From Deltaproteobacteria bacterium (GTDB lineage Bacteria; Desulfobacterota_B; Binatia; UBA9968), in the NCBI GenBank assembly GCA_005879255.1, contig VBKY01000270.1, forward strand, positions 1-20,512: a stretch of DNA of 20,512 nucleotides, in the 5' to 3' direction. The notes below the pieces were generated by a model. That model worked only from the letters and a program-made list of their open reading frames with translations, was not told the origin of the DNA and did no database searches. Numbering within the stretch: position 1 is the stretch's first letter; every line of letters starts with the position of its first letter. A program made the position numbers and the translations under genes. This document shows positions 1-8,041 of this stretch, piece by piece.

Positions 1-1040
1 GTTACCTCGTTGTTCTGCAAGTAGAGCGGCGGCTGGCCATAGAGGATCACCTTGTCCTTGTAGAATTCGATGCCGCGCTGGAGACCGCCGTGATTGATGT
101 AAACGTCGGCTCCGGCATCGATACAACCGTGAGCAAACGTGTTTATGTAATCATGCACACCGATACCGTGGGCCTGGTCGTGGAGCGCTACAACGACAAC
201 GTCGGCATGGCGCCGCGCTTCCGTCACATGCTTGTAGGTCCGATCCAAGTCCTCCTGGAAAGGGAAGGTGGCCATGCGAAATTTGTCGCCCAAGACGAAC
301 TTCCGGCCCATGAAAAAGAACTCGGTGTCAGTGTCTTTTTCCCAGCCTTTGAGTGAGGAGCCGACGAGGGGCTCGGTTCGCGCGGCCCCTTGGAAGCGCA
401 CGACTTTGCCGCGCTCCCAATTCAGTTCCTGGCTGATGCGCCGCAGTTGTTCGAAGGCTGCCCGGTCCACATGAACGACTGCGTCGTAGCGCAGCAGGTT
501 GACTCCCGGGCGACTCTTGTACGGCGGGAGTTCGTCCGAGCCCATGTAACCTGCGGGCCATGGGAAAGGAAGATCCATCATTTGACGCGGGCCCCAATCG
601 GCCAAAGCGATCAACGCGACCCGCGCGTTTTCGGTCTCCAGGTAAGTCGGCTGCGCCGCCTCGGTGAGGCTGGCGCCGATGCCGGCGTAGGGCATCCCAC
701 CGCGTTTCAAATAATTGATCGTTGTCAGAATCCCCCGCTCGGCGAAGTCGGCGACGTGGTTGTTGGCTGCGTATACGGCATCGATACCCATGAACTTGAG
801 CTCTTCGATCATGCTCGGCGGAGCGCCCATGAAAGTCCCGGCCCAACCCATGCCCGAGCCGAATGCAGGCCAATCTTCGCCGTCCTGGATGGCGCATTCC
901 ATATTCGCAAAGCTCAAATCGGATGCTGTCAGCAGCTCAATGAGCTTGCGAAAGCCCTCTTTTTCCTGGTGCACCGATACCCGGTGCTCGATATAGCAAT
1001 TCCCCGTAAAGGACAGATGAGTCGCTCCGTTTTCTGCCAT
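1..1040 (-). CDS. CapA-family (PGA_cap) protein, 3' end cut by window edge
   Basis: The minus strand is open from an ATG at 1040 to the window edge (346 complete codons, no stop), with GGAG about ten bases upstream. The protein matches the CapA/poly-gamma-glutamate capsule family, which has a metallophosphatase-like fold: an N-terminal FTGN segment where the family usually has GD, NMEC near residue 46, NNHVAD near residue 93, a histidine segment ALHDQAH, and INHGGLQRGIEFY near the visible end, matching the family's usual GHHPH..Q..E.Y stretch. There is no signal peptide, so it is probably cytoplasmic. The canonical Asp of the first motif is Asn (residue 14), so metal use may differ. It is divergent from the amidohydrolase gene. 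Family membership is fairly sure; capsule synthesis is not implied, since many soil paralogues have unknown roles. Confidence 0.82.
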   Translation of the reverse strand, partial: MAENGATHLSFTGNCYIEHRVSVHQEKEGFRKLIELLTASDLSFANMECAIQDGEDWPAFGSGMGWAGTFMGAPPSMIEELKFMGIDAVYAANNHVADFAERGILTTINYLKRGGMPYAGIGASLTEAAQPTYLETENARVALIALADWGPRQMMDLPFPWPAGYMGSDELPPYKSRPGVNLLRYDAVVHVDRAAFEQLRRISQELNWERGKVVRFQGAARTEPLVGSSLKGWEKDTDTEFFFMGRKFVLGDKFRMATFPFQEDLDRTYKHVTEARRHADVVVVALHDQAHGIGVHDYINTFAHGCIDAGADVYINHGGLQRGIEFYKDKVILYGQPPLYLQNNEV

Positions 1041-1238
1041 GGCTGTATTCTCCAATTTTTCTGAAAGCGTTTTGCTGCGATTGTAAATTCCACAATTGGG
1101 GCGCGATTACAAGAATCTTTTCTACCCCAGTTTCGTGTTTGTTGGTTGTCTTCACCGCGCTGCCGGCCTTATCCAAGCATCCGCGTTGAACGCCGAATGG
1201 TTCTTTGTTATGACCCGAGACCAGAAGGCAGGTGCGGC

Positions 1239-2378
1239 GTGGCTATCAAATACGAGTTGCTGCTTAAAAACGGCGAAGTCATCGATCCCGGCGACAAGCG
1301 CCGCGGGCGCTACGACATCGCGTTCACCAACGGCGTGGTCGCGGCCGTGGCGCAAAGCATCCCTGCGGAAGAAGCGCGGGAAACCACTGATGTTTCCGGT
1401 AAGCTGGTAACTCCGGGGCTCATCGACACTCACGGACATTTTTTTTACGGCTATCAACCGCGTTTCGGCCACCCGGATGATTTCTGTCTACCGACAGGCG
1501 TAACCACAGCGGTCGATGCCGGCAGCGCAGGCTGCTCGGTTTTTCCTGCTTTGCGCGACCGCGTGATGCGGCAGTGCGCAACCCGCCTTTTCGCTTTCGT
1601 TCATCTCTCCTCCAACGGATTGAACAAGGAGACAACAAATCAGGGCGAGTTGATGGACATGAATTTGGTCGATGTCGACCAGACCGTACAGTGTATTCGA
1701 GATAACCCGGAAGGTGTCGTGGGTTTGAAAGTACGGATCGACGATAGCGCTTTAAAGCCGGAAAATGCCCTTCCAGCCCTCGAGCTGGCGCGCGAAGCGG
1801 CAAACCAGGCCGGATGCCGGATCATGGTTCACGTCAGCCGGTCACCGATTCCGCTGTCACAGATCCTGAGCTTTCTTCGTCCCGGCGATATCGTGACCCA
1901 TCCGTTTCACGGCTCAGCCAACGGTCCTCTCGACGCCAAGGGCAGAGTTCGCCCCGAAGTTTTGCAGGCCCGCAAGAGCGGGATCATTTTCGACAGCGGC
2001 TGCGCCAAGGTGCATTTAGATCTCAACGTTTGTCGCGCCTTTTTAGAGCAAGGAGTATTGCCCGACACCATCAGCACCGACGGCAGTCGGTTGGATCGCT
2101 CCTACACCCTGCCGGAAGTCATGTCGATGTTTCTCGAGTTAGGCATGCCATTGGAGCAAGCCGTTGCCGCGACGACACAGAACGCAGCCGCGGCGATTGG
2201 CAGAGACGCAGAGCTGGGCAGCCTTCGAGTCGGCTCCGCCGGAGATGCTGCGGTTTTGGAATTGCAAGAGGGCGATTTTGCATTCGGCGACCGCGCGGGA
2301 AATGTTCTCAAGTCCCGTCACCGGCTGGCGTCCGTGCTGACCGTCAAGAGTGGTAGCCGCTGGAGAAAAACCTGTTAA
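1239..2378 (+). CDS. Amidohydrolase/deacetylase-family metallohydrolase
   Basis: This is a cytoplasmic TIM-barrel metal hydrolase of the amidohydrolase superfamily, close to the predicted deacetylase/dihydroorotase-like group (COG3964 type). I chose the GTG at 1239 (379 aa) because AGAAGGCAGG lies just upstream and family homology begins at once (VAIKYELLLKNG). Upstream in-frame ATGs at 1146 and 1197 would add a tail that does not look like the family. Metal-site residues are visible in order: DTHGH (His65, His67), the likely carboxylated lysine in VGLKVR (Lys164), His198 in MVHVS, His221 in VTHPFHG and Asp281 in STDGS. The full site suggests an active enzyme that cleaves an amide, ester or cyclic bond; the substrate is unknown. 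It heads the plus-strand run and is 73 bases from binding protein A1, so co-transcription is plausible. Confidence 0.85.
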   Translation: MAIKYELLLKNGEVIDPGDKRRGRYDIAFTNGVVAAVAQSIPAEEARETTDVSGKLVTPGLIDTHGHFFYGYQPRFGHPDDFCLPTGVTTAVDAGSAGCSVFPALRDRVMRQCATRLFAFVHLSSNGLNKETTNQGELMDMNLVDVDQTVQCIRDNPEGVVGLKVRIDDSALKPENALPALELAREAANQAGCRIMVHVSRSPIPLSQILSFLRPGDIVTHPFHGSANGPLDAKGRVRPEVLQARKSGIIFDSGCAKVHLDLNVCRAFLEQGVLPDTISTDGSRLDRSYTLPEVMSMFLELGMPLEQAVAATTQNAAAAIGRDAELGSLRVGSAGDAAVLELQEGDFAFGDRAGNVLKSRHRLASVLTVKSGSRWRKTC

Positions 2379-2451
2379 GCCGTCTTAGCAGCTTCCAAGA
2401 TCCCTGTTCCGCAATTGTGATAATGATTGGGCCGAAAAAAAAGGAGCCGAG

Positions 2452-3546
2452 ATGATCAGATGGAGTTGGCTTTGCGCGGTGATTTTTTTGTTGGCCTTGC
2501 CGGGCGGCGGTTGGGCCGCCGACGCGGCCAAGCACGCTCCTTCTCAGACAGAAAAGATCCTGATGGAGCTTACCAAGCTGCCGGCGGGCGAGCGCATCAA
2601 ACGGCTCATCGAGGGAGCGCGCAAAGAAGGCACGCTGGTTTGGTACGCACCCGATCGCGAGGACCTGACGAATTTAAGGATTGAGCTTTTCAAGGAGATC
2701 TATCCGGACGCGATTCAAAAATTCGTCACGCCGCGCATTCGTTCGGATGTCATGATCGACCGCCTTTTGACGGAAGAGAGAGCCGGCAAATATCAAGCAG
2801 ACGTCGTGTGGATCAGACTACCGCAGTTACCGGTGATGCTCCGGGAGGGTCTGCTAGCGAAATACACCGCGATCGAGGATGCCAGCATCCCCGAAAGACT
2901 CAAAGTCGGCGCGGAGTGGCGCTCGCTGGGGAACCGGCTTTTTCACATCATGTACAACACCAAACTGGTTTCCGAGAAAGATGCGCCGAAAAATTGGGAG
3001 GACCTTCTCGATGCCAAATGGAAAGGCAAACTCGTTCTAGACGACGCCGCTTATGACTGGTTTGTCGGGTTGCTGGATTACATGGGCGAACAGAAGGGGT
3101 TGGAGTACATGAAGAAGCTCGCGCGCAATGGGCTACAGATCCAGCAGCGCCGGTCCAACGTGGAAAATCTGGTTTCTGCGGGTGAAGTTCCAATCATGGT
3201 GGCCAACAGCGGCACTTCCACTGCTGATCGGGCGGCGCAGGGAGAACCGGTAGCTTTCGTGAAGGATCCGAAGCCGCCGGTTGCCTACGGAGAAGGCTTA
3301 TCGATTATGCGCAACGCAACCCATCCTCATGCCGCGGCGCTGTTTATCGAAGGGCTATTGTCCGAGAGATGGCAGCGTAAAGCAGCGGAAAAAATCAAGA
3401 TCCGCGCGGCCCGGCCGGGGATACCCGATCCGCTGATCGATGCCACGATCAAACCGCATTTCATCGATCCCTCCAAGTGGTCGGCGCAACGCTATGAATG
3501 GGCGCAGCGTGAATACACCCGCCTACTCGTCAGAAAAGAATTTTAA
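2452..3546 (+). CDS. ABC transporter substrate-binding protein A1 (Fe3+/small-molecule type)
   Basis: This 364-aa periplasmic binding protein belongs to the extracellular solute-binding family that includes AfuA/FbpA-like receptors. A signal peptide is clear: a hydrophobic run after MIRWSW, ending around GGGWAA. The mature start has a helical segment (KILMELTKLP) before the family opening EGARKEGTLVWYAP. MYNTKLV, WKGKLVLDD and a C-terminal half beginning around GEGLSIMRN follow. GGAG at 2443-2446 fixes the ATG. It is roughly three quarters identical by eye, without gaps, to A2 at 5124. The paired tyrosines of true ferric-binding receptors are not evident, so iron is not a safe ligand assignment. 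It presumably feeds the fused permease at 6236. Confidence 0.88.
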   Translation: MIRWSWLCAVIFLLALPGGGWAADAAKHAPSQTEKILMELTKLPAGERIKRLIEGARKEGTLVWYAPDREDLTNLRIELFKEIYPDAIQKFVTPRIRSDVMIDRLLTEERAGKYQADVVWIRLPQLPVMLREGLLAKYTAIEDASIPERLKVGAEWRSLGNRLFHIMYNTKLVSEKDAPKNWEDLLDAKWKGKLVLDDAAYDWFVGLLDYMGEQKGLEYMKKLARNGLQIQQRRSNVENLVSAGEVPIMVANSGTSTADRAAQGEPVAFVKDPKPPVAYGEGLSIMRNATHPHAAALFIEGLLSERWQRKAAEKIKIRAARPGIPDPLIDATIKPHFIDPSKWSAQRYEWAQREYTRLLVRKEF

Positions 3547-3606
3547 GTAACGAGTGGCGATGCTTAAATCCGCTGGAAAGAAATCCTTTGGGTCGGAATT
3601 GGCTTT

Positions 3607-3715
3607 CGTGTCATGCTGAACGAATGTGAAGCATCTGCTTTGCGCTCTTCCCAATTCTCTCGATCGGGAAGAGAAAGCAGATTCTTCGTCGCTAAGCTCC
3701 TCAGAATGACACACG
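3607..3715. repeat. Palindromic intergenic repeat, TCATTCTGAG type
   Basis: The element starts CGTGTCATGCTGA and ends TCAGAATGACACACG, so its ends are imperfect inverted repeats. Inside, GCATCTGCTTT is mirrored by AAAGCAGATTC, and the centre is a perfect stem, CTCTTCCC (3645-3652) with GGGAAGAG (3666-3673), around a 13-base loop. The whole can fold into one long, imperfect hairpin of about 109 bases. It fills most of the gap between A1 and the MmgE/PrpD gene. I recall similar elements as dispersed repeats in many uncultured bacterial genomes. It could act as a mobile REP/MITE-like unit, a transcript-stabilising hairpin or a weak terminator. Confidence 0.7.
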
Positions 3716-3751
3716 AGAGCAGAGCCGGTGCTAAGTAGAGGGAAGCTAAAG

Positions 3752-5104
3752 ATGGAAACTATCGCGCAAGAACTTGGAAAATTTGTCAGCGGAATAACCG
3801 TCGATAATCTTCCACCGGATGTGATTGCCAAGGCCAAATCCTGCCTGCTCTACGGGCTCAGCATTGCCATGGCAGCGCACGAGTCGCGCCAGGGTCAGAT
3901 CGCCGAAACCGCAATGATCGAGTCGGAAACATTGCCTCAGGGCGGCAGCACGACAATTCTAAACGGCAAGAGGACGACACCCGGCGCGGCGGCGTTTGCC
4001 AATGGCGTGCTATTTCAGAGCCGGGGACAGAGTGATGCCTACGGGACAATGGCTCACTTTGGCCCGGCGGTCATTCCGGCAGTTTTGGCGATGGCGGAGG
4101 AAAACGATTTTTCAGGCTTGAAAATCCTGCCGGCTCTCGTCGCCGGTTACGAGGTCGCGGGCGCGCTGGCCAAAGATCACATCCGGTTGACCGTGGAACG
4201 GGGCTGGCGCGGCAGCCCGACTTACGACGTCATGGCCGCCGCCGCAGCCTCAGCCAAGCTTTTGGGGCTCGACGCGGATCGGACGGCCAACGCGATAGGT
4301 TTCGCCGCTTGCTTCAGCTTCGGCAACGTCGAATGCAACATCGCGCGCACCATGGAAACTCAATTTCAGCTCGGACTATCGGCGCGCAACGGCCTGCTGT
4401 GCACTGCGATTGCCAAACAGCAGGGGCGCGCCGCCCCCACGGCGATCGAAGGAAAGGCAGGGTTTCTGAATCTTTTCGCCGGAACGACAGAATTCGCTAA
4501 CAACATTACGGCAGGATTGGGAAAAGAATTTGAAATTCTCAAAGTTACGTTCAAACGCTATCCGACGAGCATGATCGCTCAATCTCCCACGTATATCGCC
4601 GCGCGGTTGGCCAGACAGGAACGTATCCAAGCCGAGACCATCGAAGAAATCGTCGTCGAGTTGGATCCTTTCGAAGCGGAGTATCCGGGACCGGGCCGGC
4701 GCCAGAACGAAGAATTGGCGGATCGCGGCGCCGGCACCGCCCAAGGAGTGGCCGCCGCTTTAGTCTATGGGCAGGCGAGCCGCAGTCTGCTGCGAAAACG
4801 TGATGATGCAAGAATCAATCGTCTGCTGGAGCGAATGGCCATCAAGGGAAACGATGCTGTGCTGCCGCAGTGCGCTAGGTTGAGCGTTAGAACACCGCAG
4901 CGGCTCTACCTCGACGAAATGAAGGATGGCAGCCGCAACCATGTTTTCAGCTTTGCCGATACCGTTGACCTGGTGCGTGACTTGCAACCAGAAATGCGCA
5001 TTGGCGCGGCCACATTGGAAAAGATCATCGAAATTGCCAATGGATTGGAGCAAGCCAAAAGCATTCGGCCTTTGATGATGCTGGTGACTGGACGGGACAA
5101 CTGA
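3752..5104 (+). CDS. MmgE/PrpD family protein
   Basis: This 450-aa cytoplasmic protein has the length and layout of the MmgE/PrpD family (2-methylcitrate dehydratase, cis-aconitate decarboxylase, iminodisuccinate epimerase and many uncharacterised members). The start at 3752 is preferred over 3728 because AGAGGGAAG lies seven bases upstream and METIAQELGKFV is the usual family beginning. The N-terminal helical domain holds GQSDAYGTMAHFGPAVIPAVLA, GYEVAGAL and AAAAASAKLLGLD; the C-terminal lid domain follows FKRYPTSMIAQS. The usual H.FDD before the active-site helix reads GQSD here, so classic methylcitrate dehydratase activity is doubtful. It sits between two near-identical binding proteins and ends 19 bases before A2, which suggests it acts on, or is co-regulated with, the imported substrate. 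The exact reaction is unknown. Confidence 0.88.
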   Translation: METIAQELGKFVSGITVDNLPPDVIAKAKSCLLYGLSIAMAAHESRQGQIAETAMIESETLPQGGSTTILNGKRTTPGAAAFANGVLFQSRGQSDAYGTMAHFGPAVIPAVLAMAEENDFSGLKILPALVAGYEVAGALAKDHIRLTVERGWRGSPTYDVMAAAAASAKLLGLDADRTANAIGFAACFSFGNVECNIARTMETQFQLGLSARNGLLCTAIAKQQGRAAPTAIEGKAGFLNLFAGTTEFANNITAGLGKEFEILKVTFKRYPTSMIAQSPTYIAARLARQERIQAETIEEIVVELDPFEAEYPGPGRRQNEELADRGAGTAQGVAAALVYGQASRSLLRKRDDARINRLLERMAIKGNDAVLPQCARLSVRTPQRLYLDEMKDGSRNHVFSFADTVDLVRDLQPEMRIGAATLEKIIEIANGLEQAKSIRPLMMLVTGRDN

Positions 5105-5123
5105 ACCGATAACGAACGGCGTC

Positions 5124-6218
5124 ATGTTTGCACGGGTAACTACGATTTTGCTGGCTGTTGTTGTCGCAACGGCGTCCGCCGCCCAAGGCGCTTCAGCTGC
5201 CAAGTCGGATCTATCGAAGACCGAGCAGATTTTTGCCGAGCTGATGGCACTCCCGGCCAAGGAGCGCATGCAAAAGCTCGTGGAGGGAGCAAAAAAGGAA
5301 GCGGCGTTGGTGTGGTACGCGCCGGATAGAGAAGAGCTGACCAATCTGCGCGTCGATTTTTTTAAAGAACTCCATCCAGGCGTCATACAAAAGTTTCAGA
5401 CTCCGCGCGTCCTGCCGGACATCATGATCAACCGACTGCTCACCGAAGAGCGAGCAGGTAAACACCAGGCGGACGTGGTCTGGTTGCAGTTTCATCAAGT
5501 TTCCGCGCTGGAGCGAGACGGGATATTGGCGCGCTACGTCGCCCTCGAGGACGCGGTGCTTCCTGATGGTCTCAAGGTCCCTGGTCAGTGGCGCTCCTTG
5601 GGCAATCGGCTGTTTCACATCATGTACAACACCAAGCTGGTAGCGCCGAACGACGCGCCGAAAAGTTGGGAGGAGCTGCTCGATTCCAAATGGAAGGGCA
5701 AACTCGTCCTGGATGCAGCTTCTTACAATTGGTTTGTCGGAATGTTGGACTACCTAGGAGAAGAGAAGGGCTTGGAGTTTATGAAAAGATTGGCGCGCAA
5801 TGGACTACAAATCCAGCAGCGCCGCTCAAACGTCGAGAACATGGTTTCAGCCGGAGAAGTTCCGGTCATGGTCGCGAACAGCGGCACGTCGACGGCGGAC
5901 CGCACCAGCCAGGGCGAACCGGTGGCTTTCGTGAAGGATCCGAAGCCACCCATCGCCTATGGAGAAGGGCTGGCAATCATGCGTAACGCCCCGCACCCCT
6001 ATGCCGCGGCGTTGTTCATCGAGACCGTGCTATCCGATCCGTGGCAGCGCAAGGCGGCGGAGAAAATCAAAATCCGCGCCGCGCGGCCGGGCGTTCCGGA
6101 TCCCCTGATTGACGCGAGCATCAAGCCGCACTTCGTGAATCCTTCCAAGTGGCCTGCCAAGCGTTACGAGTGGGCCGAGCGGGAATACGTCCGTATCCTC
6201 GTCAGAAAAGAATTCTGA
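5124..6218 (+). CDS. ABC transporter substrate-binding protein A2 (paralogue of A1)
   Basis: This 364-aa periplasmic receptor has a cleavable signal peptide (hydrophobic TTILLAVVVATASA, likely cleaved near QGASA). It aligns without gaps to A1, sharing WYAPDRE, RLLTEERAGK, WRSLGNRLFHIMYNTKLV, QIQQRRSNVEN, ANSGTSTADR and the C-terminal end LVRKEF. Differences concentrate in the signal peptide and in the segment after residue 110 (A1 IRLPQLPVMLREG, A2 LQFHQVSALERDG), which could tune ligand choice. The start lies 19 bases after the MmgE/PrpD stop with only a weak ribosome-binding site. The fused permease follows immediately, so this copy is the more likely cognate receptor of that permease. The ligand is unknown. 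Confidence 0.88.
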   Translation: MFARVTTILLAVVVATASAAQGASAAKSDLSKTEQIFAELMALPAKERMQKLVEGAKKEAALVWYAPDREELTNLRVDFFKELHPGVIQKFQTPRVLPDIMINRLLTEERAGKHQADVVWLQFHQVSALERDGILARYVALEDAVLPDGLKVPGQWRSLGNRLFHIMYNTKLVAPNDAPKSWEELLDSKWKGKLVLDAASYNWFVGMLDYLGEEKGLEFMKRLARNGLQIQQRRSNVENMVSAGEVPVMVANSGTSTADRTSQGEPVAFVKDPKPPIAYGEGLAIMRNAPHPYAAALFIETVLSDPWQRKAAEKIKIRAARPGVPDPLIDASIKPHFVNPSKWPAKRYEWAEREYVRILVRKEF

Positions 6219-6235
6219 CGAGGATATTTAATCAA

Positions 6236-7996
6236 TTGAATCGAACCTCGACCAAAAGACTGTTCCCCGCGGGCGCTATTATCGATGAAGTCGTCAGCGC
6301 CATCGCGCGCCTCGTTGAGCCACTGCGGGACAGCAAGACGATCGCTCTTTTACTTTTCTCCTGTCTCCTCGTTTACCTCGTGATCGTGCCGCTCGCCGTC
6401 TTGGTCTTTGGTAGCTTCAAGGCAGTGGCCCCAGGAACCGAGGACTATTTCAGCCTCAACCTAACTCTGGAAAACTACACACGGGCCTTCGCCAGCAGGC
6501 ACCTCCCCAGGGCCACGGTCAATACCGCGATCTTTGCGATCGGCTCTTCAACAATTGCTTTCGTTTTGGGCGCGTTTCTCGCATGGGTTACCGAGCGCAC
6601 CAACAGTCCGTTTCGCTCGCTCCTTTACGTCATGGCTATCAGCCGCGTGATTCTGCCCGGCGTTTTGGTGACGTTTTCCTGGATCGTGCTTTTGAGTCCG
6701 GAGATTGGGATTTTGAATCGTCTGTTGATAGCCGGATTGGGCTTGAAGGAAGCCCCGTTCAACGTCTACTCGATGGCCGGACTCATTTGGGTCGAAGGTA
6801 TCGAGCTGACGCCGCTCGCTTACCTTTTAATGGCGAGCGCTTTTCGATCGATGGACCCGTCTTTGGAAGAAGCGGCCATGGTGGCCGGGTCGGGAACATT
6901 GCAGATACTTCGCCGCATCACGCTCCCGATGATGAAACCGGCGCTGCTCTCGACCTTGGTGCTGTTGCTAGTACGTGGTATCGAGAGCTTTGAGACTCCC
7001 GCACTGATCGGCTTGAGGGCTAGTATTTTCGTCTACACCACAGAGATTTGGTTAAATTCTACCCGCGCTCCCATGGACTATGGACTCGCGGGCGCTTATT
7101 CCATGGTTCTCGTGATCATCTCGGCGCTTCTCATTCTGGTCTATCTGCGGCTCACTTCGCACAGCGAGAAGTTCATGACCATCACCGGGAAAGGGTATCG
7201 GCCGAGACGGGTCGATTTGGGGAAATGGCGATTCCTCAGCGCCGCCGCGTCGCTGCTCATCCTGTTCCTGGTATTCGTCGTGCCAATGATCACCGTCGCT
7301 TGGATGTCGCTCGTGCCGAGCTATCTGGCTTCCTCATTGGAGGGTTTACAGAGAATCAGCTTCAAAGCTTATCGGGATGCCTTGCTTTTTCCTTTAACTG
7401 TTCAGGGGATTCAGAACAGCATGATACTCGGCATCGCCAGTGCTTCGGGGGTAACGCTGATCACTGCGGTGATTGCGTATATTGTGGTGAAGACCAAGCT
7501 GCGTGGTCGGGGCGTTTTGGATTTCCTTGCCTTTGTTCCCTACGTGGTGCCGGGAATCATCTTCGGGCTCAGCATTCTGTGGTTCTATCTCAATCTCATG
7601 CCGTTTCTCTACGGTACCCTGACGATCCTATTGCTTGCCTACTTGGGAAAATATCTTCCGGTTGCCATGAGGATTAACGTTGCCTGTATGGCGCAGGTTC
7701 ACTCTGACCTCGAAGAGGCGGCGGCCACCTGCCAATCCTCTTGGGGACGAAGCTTTGTCAAAATTACCCTGCCGCTTATCCGGCTCGGTCTGGTGGCGGC
7801 ATGGATTTGGGTGTTCGTGCATTCGTTCCGCGAGATACCGACGGCGATGATACTCGCTTATCCAGGCACCGAACCGGTAGGAATCGTGATGTTCAAATAC
7901 TGGGAGGACATCGGTGTGATGCTTTTTGCCGTGTTGCTTGTTACTTCGCTCATCGCCATGCGCATCGGCAAGCGCTTCGGCGTCCGCGACGGTTAG
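6236..7996 (+). CDS. Fused two-domain ABC transporter permease (FbpB-like)
   Basis: This is a membrane component of a binding-protein-dependent importer, with two permease domains in one chain of about 586 aa. Each half ends with the cytoplasmic EAA loop that docks to an ATPase: EEAAMVAGSGTLQILRRITL near residue 211 and EEAAATCQSSWGRSFVKITL near residue 493. A linker ITGKGYRPRR near residue 315 separates the halves. Around twelve hydrophobic segments are visible. The start is uncertain: no ATG lies between the A2 stop and the first helix, and the in-frame ATG at 6149 would overlap A2 by 70 bases. I prefer TTG at 6236, with AGGA at 6221-6224. No ATPase gene is next to it, so it must borrow one from elsewhere. 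Confidence 0.86.
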   Translation: MNRTSTKRLFPAGAIIDEVVSAIARLVEPLRDSKTIALLLFSCLLVYLVIVPLAVLVFGSFKAVAPGTEDYFSLNLTLENYTRAFASRHLPRATVNTAIFAIGSSTIAFVLGAFLAWVTERTNSPFRSLLYVMAISRVILPGVLVTFSWIVLLSPEIGILNRLLIAGLGLKEAPFNVYSMAGLIWVEGIELTPLAYLLMASAFRSMDPSLEEAAMVAGSGTLQILRRITLPMMKPALLSTLVLLLVRGIESFETPALIGLRASIFVYTTEIWLNSTRAPMDYGLAGAYSMVLVIISALLILVYLRLTSHSEKFMTITGKGYRPRRVDLGKWRFLSAAASLLILFLVFVVPMITVAWMSLVPSYLASSLEGLQRISFKAYRDALLFPLTVQGIQNSMILGIASASGVTLITAVIAYIVVKTKLRGRGVLDFLAFVPYVVPGIIFGLSILWFYLNLMPFLYGTLTILLLAYLGKYLPVAMRINVACMAQVHSDLEEAAATCQSSWGRSFVKITLPLIRLGLVAAWIWVFVHSFREIPTAMILAYPGTEPVGIVMFKYWEDIGVMLFAVLLVTSLIAMRIGKRFGVRDG

Positions 7997-8041
7997 TTCG
8001 AGTGCATTGGCATTCTCCGGGGAATCGCATAGAAAAAGATC

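Noticed and set aside
328..1064. Long open frames on both strands (minus 328-897, plus 390-1064)
   Set aside because: They are shadows of the CapA-family gene, which is open across the whole region with clear motifs; their arginine-rich products show no family features.
1081..1112. TTGTAA/TTACAA inverted pair in the CapA-amidohydrolase gap
   Set aside because: Six-base arms 20 bases apart in an AT-rich stretch are easily due to chance; no promoter match supports it.
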